Shown: positions 1-10,319 of the stretch, in pieces
How the letters are laid out: the number at the start of each line of letters is the position of its first letter
Position numbering within the stretch: position 1 is the first letter of the stretch
Assembly: GCA_027604705.1 (NCBI GenBank)
Contig: JADHYV010000020.1
Span: forward strand, 62,001-126,000
Origin: Allomyces arbusculus
Lineage: Eukaryota > Blastocladiomycota > Blastocladiomycetes > Blastocladiales > Blastocladiaceae
DNA length: 64,000 bases
Reading direction: 5' to 3'
The notes under the pieces: generated by a model
What the model was told of the DNA's origin: nothing
The model's database searches: none
What the model saw: only the letters and a program-made list of their open reading frames with translations
Made by a program: the position numbers and the translations under genes

Positions 1-1656
1 ATTTTGCGAGCAGCGATGCCGGGTCCGTGTTGAGCGAGTCGAGCAGTCGCCGGTATATGGTGGCCACGGTCACACTCCGGTCGTGATAGCCGAGCAAGAG
101 CAGATCGGCGTGGTCGACGAGTTGGTCCGGGTGAGTGCGGAAATGCGCGTCGAGAATGAGTGCGCAGCCGTAGCGAACGACTGCTTGCGGCGACGTGACG
201 TGCACATCGAGCAGACCCGGGAAGGGCGCATTCCGAGCCAAAGTGGTCGCACCCCACCAGACTAAATCGAGCGAGTCATCGTCTTCGGGGTGGACTTGCA
301 AGACGAGCGCTTGGCCCATGTCAATCTTTGAGCTGAGCTTGGTCAAAGTTTCTTGGATTTTCGCTCGCTCGAGTTTGGTCTGGGTGGAAAGCACAGGGGT
401 AGTGAAGGCAAGGCACACACGATGCGGAATCTTTCAGGTGGAGAAGCAAGAGGTACTTTGGCTTCGAGTTTGAGCAACCCATCAACAATTCGGCCCGTCA
501 GCTCCGGCGACTTTTCGTAAATGGAAATGAGCTCACCGAGGGCCGAAATGAGAACGTGTCGGTCGCGCGTATCAGCATCCGCATCGCCGCTACCGTGTCC
601 GCCGCCGCCGATAGCGTCATGGCGCCCACCCGACCGCAAGTCGTTGCCGGCAAACGTCGTGAACCCGGATCCCGATCCTGCACCTGCTGCCGATGACGAC
701 GTGGTCGTCAGCGCAAAGAACAAGTGCGCAACCACAGCGAGCCGGTCGGCATCTTCAAATGCTGCCTGATGCACGAGCACGAGCCTGGTCATGGCCGTGG
801 CCGAAACGGCGCGAACGGCAGCGTCACGGTGCGTCAAATATCCAGCCAATCCGGCCACGACGGCAATGGCGAGCAGTGCGAGCGGTGGACCAGCAACCCG
901 CAGGAGAGCATCGACGCCGGCGCGCGGGTCATCGGCATGCATTGCGAGCAGCTGCGCGGCCGTTGTGCCTAACTTGGCCGACGGCGGCGGCTCCGATGCG
1001 AGCAATTCGGCCAGCTGAACAATGAGCGACATGGCCTGCGTGCGGACGGCCGACTCGGTGCTCGGCGTCATGACCACGATCAACCGCACAGTTGCGTGGA
1101 CGAGGCCAGCCTCGAGCGCCGTTTCTGGCGGATCGCAGGAACCGGCGCCAACAAATAGCGGATCGTCATGACCCGGGGCCATTGCGTGGTCGGGCCCTCC
1201 GTGGTCGTCGTCTTCGCTGAGAAGATGCGCAAGCGCCGCGTCGTCGTCGTCCATGCTGGTCCACTCGCTGCGCTTGACCGTGATCTGATCTGACGCGGCG
1301 TCGAGCTCCTTGATTGGACTCGGCGGTACTGTAGATCTTGCATGCTGCACAGGAGTGCTCGAATTGTTGACCGAATGGTGCGCATGCCGTGCACGGTGCA
1401 GCGACTGCCATAGAGCATGCACCGCATCGAGCCACAGCGCGAGCCCAGCGCGGGCCGAGTCGGGGAGCGTGAAGCCGGCAGGTGCATGGTGGTGAGCGCG
1501 AGCAAACAGGGACTCGGCGCTCGCAGTAAGGGCCGCTGTCGAGAGAATTGGTCCGGCGAGCGAAGCATTCGAGGCCAGCGGGCGTGGTACGAGCGAGTTG
1601 GTGCCGTTGCGCTTGACGGACCTGGCCGGTGCCGGGTTGGGTGGGGGTGCGGGCAT
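1..1656 (-). CDS. Unrecognised alpha-helical-repeat-like protein, cut by the left edge
   Basis: The visible part is the N-terminal ~526 residues. It starts at 1656 with a Pro/Ala-rich leader and has one intron at 380-456 (77 nt, gtacct...cccag) after 400 codons. The second exon stays open to position 1, so the gene continues beyond the window. The body is rich in leucine and alanine, with repeated amphipathic helices that look like HEAT/ARM repeats. An acidic patch lies near residue 140 and a Gly/Ser/Asp-rich loop near residues 325-360. I see no catalytic motif and cannot name the family. The frame is open upstream to about 1897 but has no ATG there, so the start is the first Met unless an upstream exon exists. 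It is divergent from the gene at 2045. Confidence 0.6.
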
Positions 1657-2044
1657 GGTGTCGGTAGCCGCTTGCTCGAAGATAGATGGTTGCTGCCGTC
1701 GCGGTCGTCGGCTCTTGCGTGAAGTGGAGGACGGCGGTGGCCGGCCGCGCGGTCGTGACGACGGGCGGGAGGACGGCCTTCGATGCGGCGGCCAAAAGCT
1801 GGCCGAAAGCGTCCCGCGGGCGTCTCGCGCCTCGGCCTGCGCCTCCTGAATACCACGTGAGGCAGGCGTGACCGCATCCGAGTCTTTGATCGTCTGTCAT
1901 CGTTCCCAATCCCACCGCCGCCCATCGCCTCCCATCCCATCGCCGCTCGCCTGCACGACGTCAACTTTGTGACCACAGCTCGCATGCTGCAGCGCCGAAC
2001 TCTCTTCAAGCTCCGCCCAACCGCTTGCAACGACCATCTTCACG
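1657..2044. other. Divergent intergenic region
   Basis: 388 bp between two genes transcribed away from each other, so it should hold both promoters. No TATA box, repeat or RNA gene was recognised. Confidence 0.4.
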
Positions 2045-2869
2045 ATGTCGGACACCCCTCCTGCTAGCCGCCCTGGCCCAGCAGCTGGGAATTTGCAACC
2101 CGTGTCCGAGCTCGTCAGTGCAGCGCCAGCAGCCGTGAGCCCGACAGGAAACGCAAGCCAACAACCTAGCCCGAGCGCAGACCGCAGATTTGCCGGCGCC
2201 GCTCTGGCCGAGGCCGTGAACAGCCTTCGAGGACGCGACCGCCCGCCGTCATTGCGTGCACCTGCAACGGCTGCAAGCATCAGCGAGTCCGAGAGACAGA
2301 CCCGTGATGCAGCACCGGCAAGGCCGTCAGTCATCTCGTTCCGCCCGTTTGGATCGACGGTATCCAGCTCCAGTAAGTGTCTCTCCAGCAATGTCGATCC
2401 GCCCGAGCTCGCCGAGGCGCGCGTCCTGTTTCGATTGCACTGCCGTCGCCGGCTCCGGGACGCGATCTGGCGCGTCGTCTTCCAAGTGCGCATGATGCAG
2501 CGGTTGCGGCGGATCCAAGCGGCAGTGCGCGAATCCGCGGCGTTGGCGCAGACCGCAGCCGACAGTCGAATGGCGCGACGCGGGGGTCCTCGTGGCGCAG
2601 GTCCGTATGCTGTCGAGGTGCCACCGCACATTGAAGAGCTGCTTGAGGATATGGAGATCGAATTTCGCGAGAAGCAGGAACAGGCCGCTGAGGCGCAGCG
2701 ATTGCAGCAGCAGGAGGGCGGGGAGTCGCTTGACTTTGACGGCGCCAGCGTTGAGACCGATTCGTCGCTGTTGGACAGTAAACTGGCCGAACCGGGTGCC
2801 CCGCGCATCGCGTCTTCCGATGCGGCCCGAGGAAGTTCGCGACCTGCTGCTGCAGCAGCGGAGACGTAG
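2045..2869 (+). CDS. Unrecognised 274-residue protein with a basic helix
   Basis: A single open frame of 274 codons from ATG 2045 to TAG. Residues 1-110 are Ser/Pro/Ala-rich and probably disordered. Residues ~118-165 form a strongly basic helical stretch with many Arg and regularly spaced hydrophobics. This resembles a membrane- or nucleic-acid-binding helix, or a weak IQ-like segment. Residues ~195-225 are acidic and Gln-rich (EELLEDMEIEF then a Gln run), and the tail is Ala/Ser-rich. I know no family with this layout and assign no function. A competing 3' end is possible if an intron near 2830 switches to the frame reading EVRDLLLQQRR. The long antisense frame over this gene looks less protein-like. 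Confidence 0.5.
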   Translation: MSDTPPASRPGPAAGNLQPVSELVSAAPAAVSPTGNASQQPSPSADRRFAGAALAEAVNSLRGRDRPPSLRAPATAASISESERQTRDAAPARPSVISFRPFGSTVSSSSKCLSSNVDPPELAEARVLFRLHCRRRLRDAIWRVVFQVRMMQRLRRIQAAVRESAALAQTAADSRMARRGGPRGAGPYAVEVPPHIEELLEDMEIEFREKQEQAAEAQRLQQQEGGESLDFDGASVETDSSLLDSKLAEPGAPRIASSDAARGSSRPAAAAAET

Positions 2870-3367
2870 CGGGAGGGTTGGGCCGTACGCCTGCCACTGT
2901 CCGGGCGCGGCTCCGTATGTAGACGAGAGATTTGAATAAGAAACCGTTGGAAACGAGCAACAGCACGATGAACGACTGCGATGTGCCGAATGGTGCCGAC
3001 ATGAAGCGCGAGCAACCACAGCACGTTCATGACCCCGGCGATTTGGCAGAGCCCTCCCTGTGTATGCGTCACATGATGTTTCGGGCCCAGGGCAGAGAGG
3101 GCACAGCGGGCGGGTGTGGCGAACCAGGAACAGCTTGCCGGCCAACCGCACCCACGCCCACCGGCGCCTCCACCCCCACACGCAGACGACGCCGGGTCTC
3201 GACGCCGTGCTCTCTCCAACTCCCTGCAAATTGCTCCCGCCAGCCAATCTGTGCACAGTCGTGCACCAGCAGCACGCTCCAGTGTGCCCGACAATTTTGC
3301 ACATTTGAACGGGATGCACGACTGCCGAACCCAACTCTCCCAACTGCCGCCGGCCGCTGCGACCACG
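2870..3367 (+). other. Intergenic region upstream of the ABCG gene
   Basis: 498 bp between the unrecognised gene and the chosen ABCG start. In-frame Met codons at 3116 and 3314 could extend the ABCG N terminus, but the Met at 3368 gives a cleaner signal peptide. No other feature was seen. Confidence 0.35.
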
Positions 3368-6300
3368 ATGCGACTTGCAAGGAGATCTGGACCCGCTGCA
3401 CGACGGCGACCACCGACCACCGTTGCGGTGTCGATTGCCGCGTTGCTGTTTTCGACCATGTCCACTGTTGCTCATGGCCAATCTGCGTCCACCGCGCGCT
3501 CCGGCTCTGCCGCCCCCGCACCAGCATCCTCGACGCGTGCGCCCACAAGTACACCATCGCCCTCACCCTCGCCGACGCCGAGTGCAGCAGCGGCAGCAGC
3601 AGTAGCGCCTAAATCCAGCGGTAATCTCCCGCCACCAACGACGGGTGGATCCGCGGCCTCGACCAACTCGACCGACGTTTTCGACGATATCTTCTCTATC
3701 AAGTACTTTGCGGGCCTCTTCAAACTCGTACCAGCACCCAACGTCAAAGTCGTTGCGTTCGCGGTGCGTGGATTGCTCTCGACCACCTGGTGCAACGTCG
3801 CGGTGCCGTCTTGCCATGACAACGAAACTCATGGTTCCGCCACTTGGACAGAACGGTACCGACAACGTGTGCCGTTTCGTTTCGACGCCGCGAAATGGCA
3901 CCGACGCGTATGATTGCCCAGCCGGGTGTGTTTCGTCTTTTGCCTCCTCCCCAACGGCAAGGATTCTGGTCCCAATCTGACATGCGACATTTCAACAGTT
4001 TTTTTTGCCCATTCGGCGCCAACAAGCAGTACAAATGCTCTGAGGGCTTTTATTGCCCGGCCAACACGGCGCAACCGCTCTACTGCTGCGAGGGCTACTA
4101 TTGCCCGACTTCCTCGACGGTCGTGCCGTGCCCGGAAGGCTCGTACTGCCCGCGCGGGAGCATTCGGCCGTTCCCGTGCCATGTCATTGCTAGCTGCCCC
4201 GAGGGAACGATTGCGCCGCGTCGCGTCGGTGTGCTCGTCGTGGTCGCCGTCTTCATGATCATTACGAGCCTCATTTTTGCGCTCAAGTCGCGCCGCCGCT
4301 CACAACGATCGCTCAAGTACTCGGAGAGCATGGCCACGATCCACGACTCGCGCGATCACCACATGTTTGGCAACGCGGCCAAGCAGCCCATGACGCTGCC
4401 GCGACGCGGCGCCGACCCGGAAAAGCGCGCCGTGTTTGATATCCAATTTGCCAATTTGGGACTGACGCTGCCGAATGGCGCTGAACTGCTGCGCGGCGTG
4501 TCGGGCGAACTCAAGGCCGGGCGCGTGTGCGCCATTATGGGGCCGTCTGGTTCGGGCAAGACCACGTTCATCAACGTGCTCACGGGCAAAGTCCCGCGAT
4601 CCGACGGTTCCGTGTCGATCAATGGCATGGAGGGGGAGCTGTCGCACTACCAAAAGCTGATTGGCGTATGTACATGCTTTGCTGTCGACTGCTCAATGAA
4701 TGAACTGGTTGTACTGAATGCATTTTATTTCCGCTAGTTTGTGCCACAAGAGGATATCAGTGCGTTTGATGACCGAATCACTCCCGTCTGGTCCAATGCT
4801 TGACTTTTACTTTTCCAATTTCCAGTGATCCGCGAGCTGACCGTGCTGGACACGCTCATGTTCTCGGCCAAGACGCGTCTGCCGGCACGATGGGCACACG
4901 TCCAGCACGCGCAAAAGGTGCTCGAGACCATCGAGTACCTAGGACTTTCGCACGTCATGAACGAGGCGATTGGCGACGAGGAGAGTCGAGGGATCAGTGG
5001 TGGGCAACGCAAGCGCGTCAACATGTAGGTCCGCTCTGTTCATGAAGCCTGTTCCCTCCACGATTCTCACTCTGGGTTTCCGCTCGTAGTGGCATGGAAC
5101 TCGTCGCCGAACCGGCCGTTCTGTTCCTTGATGAGGTGCGACTACGCGAACGTTTTCCCCACCTTCCATCGGTTGCAAAACTGACATGGCGCACGGCCAT
5201 TTCCACCAGCCCACATCCGGCCTCGACTCATCTACGAGCTACGAGGTGTGCTCACTGCTGCAGTCGATTGCGCGCGACCAGTTCATCACGATCGGCGCTG
5301 TCATTCACTCGCCGTCGCCCGCCGCGTTTGAGCGTTTCGACGACCTGCTCTTGCTGGCCAAAGGCGGTCGCATTGCATATTTTGGCGAGCGGTCGTTTGC
5401 ATCGCAGTACTTCAAGGGGCTCGGGTACATTTGCCCAATGAACGTGAACCAGGCCGACTTTTTACTCGACGTCGTGTCGGGCAAGACCAAGTCGGACCGG
5501 TACCCGTTCATGACGCCGATTGACCTTGTCCATGCCTGGGACCGATTCAAGGTCGGCGAGTCGCCCGAACCCGTATCGGGACCCGGCAACCCGACGTTCC
5601 GTGTGAGCCAGGCGCCCGGCACGTTTGGCGAGCTGAGACTACAGTTTGCCGACATGTGGCTCGACGCGCGCGAGTTCGTCAAGGACGTGACGCGCGAGTT
5701 TTTCGAGTGGGTCGTCAGCGCCGTGACGTGCTCACGCGACCCAATCAGGCAAACGCCCGGGTTTCTGTTCCTCTGGTGGCAATGTTTTCGACGCGCGTCG
5801 CTGCAGATTTACCGCACGCCGGCGCAGTTTTTGGTTGACCAGATGCTGCATTTAGGTACGAGATTGGGTGCCCAACGGTCAGTTTCATTCGGTTTTTCAT
5901 GCAACTTTTCCCCCTTCACGTTCGTCCAGGTTGCGGTGCTTTCATCTCGATCGCGTCGGAAAACATCGACTACCTCGGCAAGCAGCCGCAGCAGATTTGT
6001 GACATTGCCCCCGCCGCGCTCAAGCCGTTTTGCGTAAACCCGATTGACAACCTGCGCCAGGTCGGCGTGTTCATGTCGCTGGGAGTTCTCTTCACGGGCA
6101 TTTCCGTCGGCGCGACCACGTTTGGCAACGAGCGCGTCGTCTATTGGCGCGAGACGGCGGCCGGTCGGCCGACTCTACCTTACTTTCTCGGCAAACTGAT
6201 CGCCGACATACCGCGCATCGTGATCGCGGCATTCATGTTCTCGCTCTCGCTCATCCTGTTCTGGCCCTATCGTTCGCATTTTCTTATCCTCTATGCCGTG

Positions 6301-6776
6301 GCCGCGCTGCTCTATTACACGGCCTTTGGTATGGGCTACTTTCTTTCGATTTGGGTGCGCAAGGAGGGCGTGGGGCTGGTCGGGACCGGATTCGCGCTTC
6401 TATGGTCGATGGTGCTGTCGGGTATGATCCCGTCGTACGAAACGGTGCGGACGTCGGGCGTCTACGATGGGATTGCGTGGCTCTGGGATATCAGTCCACC
6501 ACGGTGCGTATCCTTCTTGTTTCCCTCGTCACGACTTGTGCCACGCCTGTCACAAATTCTGACGCTTGCTCCGTTTGTAGATATGCCGTCGAGGCACTCT
6601 ACGTCAAGGAAGTGCAGGCGCGCCCGTTCCCGGAAAATCAAAACGACGAGCAGGCATACATGTACCGCATTTCACATTTCCAACGGAACTTGATTATCAT
6701 GTTCGTGATTGGAACTGCATGGAACGTGCTCGCGCTCGTGTCGCTCAGGCTCGCGCACCGAAGTCGCATGAAGTAA
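3368..6776 (+). CDS. ABCG-family half-transporter with a Cys-rich extracellular N terminus
   Basis: Nine exons: 3368-3763, 3852-3925, 3999-4665, 4738-4759, 4826-5024, 5090-5135, 5210-5855, 5930-6503 and 6581-6776. They sum to 940 codons (939 residues). A signal peptide (about residues 1-38) leads into a Ser/Thr/Pro-rich stretch. A cysteine-rich module follows, with repeats of the type GFYCP, GYYCP and GSYCP, then a transmembrane helix near residue 250. The ATP-binding domain has Walker A GPSGSGKTT, a Q-loop FVPQEDI, signature ISGGQRKR and Walker B VLFLDEPTSGLD. The C-terminal half carries about six membrane helices. The NBD-before-TMD order and Cys-rich head match the ABCG24/28 and yeast Adp1 type. 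It probably works as a dimer at a membrane, exporting lipid-like or hydrophobic compounds; the substrate is unknown. Confidence 0.9.
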
Positions 6777-6867
6777 GCCCATTTCGATATTTTTTAACCC
6801 TCATTTTTTTTGCTTCCATGTCGATTTTTGTCTACCACCGACTTGGTCTCTCATTTGTGGGCTCCCA

Positions 6868-6873
6868 AATAAA
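6868..6873 (+). promoter_or_regulatory. Candidate polyadenylation signal of the ABCG gene
   Basis: An AATAAA hexamer lies 92 bp after the ABCG stop codon, in the 275-bp gap before the convergent CFAP69 gene. Position fits; use is not shown. Confidence 0.4.
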
Positions 6874-7051
6874 CATCACTTGGCCACTAGCGAAGTCTCC
6901 GCGATCATGTATTTGATGTGCTCGTAGTCCACCCCGCCATCATGCTCCGCGAGCCGTGTCAGGTTCACTGTCCCGGAGGAACGCTGTGATGTGAAGTCGG
7001 TGCGTTTGCTAAGCTCGTGAGAACTTCTTGCCCTGCTGCGATTCGCACAGC

Positions 7052-9943
7052 CTATTCACGCGAGTAACCGTCAGATGGCGAACTCGACGAGCCAGGAACC
7101 CGCCAACCAATCTTGACCCGTACCTTGCGCGGCCCACGCGATACCTTGTGCGCGCCCTGCGCCGTCGCGGCCACTGCTGCTCTCGCCGCGGTCGCACCCC
7201 CATCCTCGACGTGCTTGGCAATATGGTGCGTCGCCATAAACTCGTCAAAGAAATGCCCTTCGCGCTCACGCTCCTGGTCGGAAAACTTGCGCGCGAGTTC
7301 GGCCTGCATCGAGGCAATCGACGCTTCCTTTTGCTGCACGGCTGTCTTGATCTCCGACAGGACGCGCGCGTCGGGCGAGACCGGCCGAATTCCCTCGGAC
7401 GCCAGCTCGTACGTGATTTCCTCCCACACGACGCCCACTTTGAAGTCGAGGTACCGCTCGATCTACGGTAACGGGAACGCGATGTGAGCCGGTGCCGTGA
7501 CATAGTTGTCGTGTGCGGGTCGAGACGACGTACATTGAGCAAGAGACGTTGATCGCCTTCGCATAACTGCACGCGGAACGCATCGAATCCAATATGGCTC
7601 AGGATGCCAAAGATTTTGCCCTGAATACGATCAGCAAATGACAAGATTGGTTAGCCATGCAGCAGAGATACCACCGAAATGACAATAGACGCACGCAAAG
7701 ATTCGCCTTCATCTCGTCGAGTGCGTTCAGTTCGCGGTCAAACTTGAGCGTCACTGCGCAAGAAACATGGTCAGCCGGCGATGCAAAAACGACCAAGAGC
7801 GACGAGGTGCCAAAGTACCCTTTTCCTTGCGCCAAAGCTCAAGCAACAGCTCCACCGAGTTGCGGTACTTCGAGCTCGACCATGTCACCAAGTGCCGCCG
7901 CGACTTGGGGTTCTCAAGCAACTCGAGCACGAGCGAGAGAACATGCGACTGCACCGCGCGCTCCCCGTGCGTGAGCAAGTCGAGCAACTTGTAGACTCCA
8001 CCGGCCTCGAGAAAACTCTCCTCGTTATGCCGGCACCCGCACACGGCCGACCAAATCGCGTCCAGCACGGCAATCCGCAACAGTTCCTGCCGCTGCGGGT
8101 GGTCCGACTTGCATGAGAGCATTTGCACGAGTGAAAAGACGCCGTTCGTCTGCGCGACAAGCAGCTGGTTCGCGCGGCACTCGTGGTCACACAATGCGCT
8201 GATCAGCTGGCACACGCCGCGCTTGAGCGTTTCCGTGACCCACGGCTCGCGGCGCGTCAAGATCGCAATCGATTCCTGCACGAGCCCTATCGCGCCAAGC
8301 TTGACCTGCACCGACGCGCCGTACGTGCACAGCGTCACGGCGAATTGCAGGAATCGCGCTACGAGACCCATTGACGGGTTCACGGCATTGGGCTGGTCCG
8401 ACTGGCCATTGTCGAGCGACTGCGCGTCGAGTAAGTAGGTCGTCAGGAGCGGGTCGCAGCTGATGTTGCCGGCCTCTTGCGTGAGCGACCCTGAGCCAAA
8501 GAGCCGCGTCAGGTGCGCCAGACACGCGACGTGGATCGCCTTGAGCTCGCGCAACGTCCACTGCTGGTCAAACTGAGCCTGCGGCCGGAACGTCAGGTAC
8601 CCGAGGCAAAAATCAACGTATTGGTGCTCGATCAGGAAGTCGCGCGAGTCGGAGTGCACGAGAAACTGGTCAATCAGTTTAAACCCGACCTGTTTGGCCT
8701 CGAACTGGAGGCGCGACGACTGCGCGGGCACAGTCGACGGGGCCAAAGGGGTGGGTACGTCGTAGTGCGGTGCGACGATTTCGCGCGCCGTGTGCCGCAG
8801 AACAAAGCGAATAAAGTCTGGGTGGTGAGTGTACCGGGCGGCCTGGATTTCATAGACGAGCAGCAAGACGTCGTTGAGCATGGGAGTGTCATGCTCGACG
8901 ATCGGGGCCAGCGTAAACCATGCGTCGAGCGACTCATGCTGAAATGTCAAGACACGAAACGCGAGCTGGAGGGCCATGAGCCGCGTCACCGGGTCCGAGC
9001 AGCTTGCGCACACTGACCGCAAAGGTTCGGAAAAGTCGAGCATGGTCATACGGCGGCATATTGCCTCGGCTTCCGACCAAACGAGCAGGATCTTGAGCAC
9101 GGGCTTGGCGTCGAATGAAGTGAGGGAGTGCCGGAGCGCGGGAAGAACGTGGCTAGGTTGGGCCTGGGCAGTTTAGATGCCGTCAAGTCATGACCAACAA
9201 ACGGATTCGGTCCAATACAGGAAGGGACATACGCCAGGATCGGGAGTTGCTCGGGGTGCCCAGACGCGGCGGAGAGAATCTGCGGAGCGAGCGGGGAGCG
9301 TGAGCGGCGGATACGCAGGCTCGATTTATCAAGGAAACGACGAAGATTACACCCAGCAGGTTTTGCATCGACCGAGACGGGATGCACGGGGACGTCAGAA
9401 TCCGCCCAAACGACGCTATCAAGTCGAGCGACAAGACTTTGCGGCTCAGATCGCGTGTGCTGCCAACACCGTTAGCATCCTGGTTTCCTGATTTCCGGAG
9501 CGAGTATCACCTGAATGACGTACCATATTTGCAGCAAATCCTCCAACGGGGTAACGAGAGCGCCCACTCCATTTTCAATCATTTCCAGCGTCAGGCCGAA
9601 CACTTGCGCGAGACCGTCCAGGTGCTCGTCCGGCTACGCACGACGGACATGCATCATCAGCCGCGTAGGTCCACAGATCCACACTGCCTTGATTGCGCAG
9701 AGAGCAACCCACAATCCTCGCATGCGTGTACACGCGGGACAGCTTTTCAAGCACGTCGACATGGCGGTCGTGAATTTCGCGATAGTGCTTGTCGGTAAAG
9801 AGCGTGACAATTTTGGCAAAGTTGATGGAATTTGGCGAGACGTGAGCCCTTGACGATGAGCCGGGGCCAACCGTCGTTGCGGCAGTCGACCGAATCAAGG
9901 GCGGAAGTCGTCGTGACGAGCGGATCTCTGGCTGGACTTGCAT
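7052..9943 (-). CDS. CFAP69: Cilia- and flagella-associated protein 69 homolog
   Basis: A multi-exon gene. The largest exon (about 9100-7760) encodes ARM-like repeats closely resembling the C-terminal half of animal CFAP69. It has the landmark stretch LDAIWSAVCGC, then ESFLEAGGVYKLLDLL, ENPKSRRHL and LLLELWRKE. Downstream exons, joined across an intron near 7458-7530, give IERYLDFKVGVVWEE, which matches the family's conserved C-terminal segment. Upstream exons near 9520-9870 read INFAKIVTLF and DEHLDGLAQVF, like the CFAP69 N terminus. CFAP69 belongs to the central-apparatus C1b projection of motile cilia. The start is taken at Met 9943; Met 10099 is an alternative, and the exons between 9100 and 9520 were not fully resolved. 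It is head to head with CEP164. The gene implies a flagellated stage. Confidence 0.85.
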
Positions 9944-10319
9944 CTCGGCGGTTAATTGGTGCAGCGGGACACTTTTGCAGCTAGTTGGACAGGATTCAAA
10001 GGCGCTGATCTGAAGCTCTTCCGCTCGACGTGCTCTACGACTGCGTCGCTGCAACAAACTCGACGTGGCAGCTCCAGAGGAAAATCTGGTTGAAATCAAA
10101 TCCCGTGATCGCGAGGGGCTGCCTGTCGATCACCGGTCAGTCTCGAGCCCAATGCTGCTGCTGCTGCTCAACGGATTCGCCAGGTGTGGACGACTGCACG
10201 TCGGAGGCCAGGCAACGACAGCGAAACTACCGGCCCACCACAACTTGTTGCAGTAGCCGCTCCATCTTGAACGACTGATCCCGGCCTGGAGCTGCACGCG
10301 CAACCTCATCGGCGACAAA
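9944..10319. promoter_or_regulatory. Probable shared promoter of CFAP69 and CEP164
   Basis: 376 bp separate the two divergent ciliary genes. The region contains a short CTG run near 10152-10167 and a GGCAAC half-site at 10211-10216, which is half of an RFX-type X-box. The matching left half is not evident, so the site is only suggestive. No open frame in it looks coding. Confidence 0.4.

Noticed and set aside
2352-2390. A 20-nt GTAAGT...CAG intron within the gene at 2045
   Set aside because: The donor looks good, but the distance to the acceptor (about 20 nt) is too short for splicing, and the frame is open without it.
1897-3481. Antisense frames of 522 and 384 codons over the gene at 2045
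   Set aside because: They overlap the ABCG signal-peptide exon as well and have Cys/Arg/Ser-rich, low-complexity content. The plus-strand product looks more like protein.
7028-9016. Plus-strand frames over CFAP69
   Set aside because: Shadows of the CFAP69 coding exons, with no independent support.
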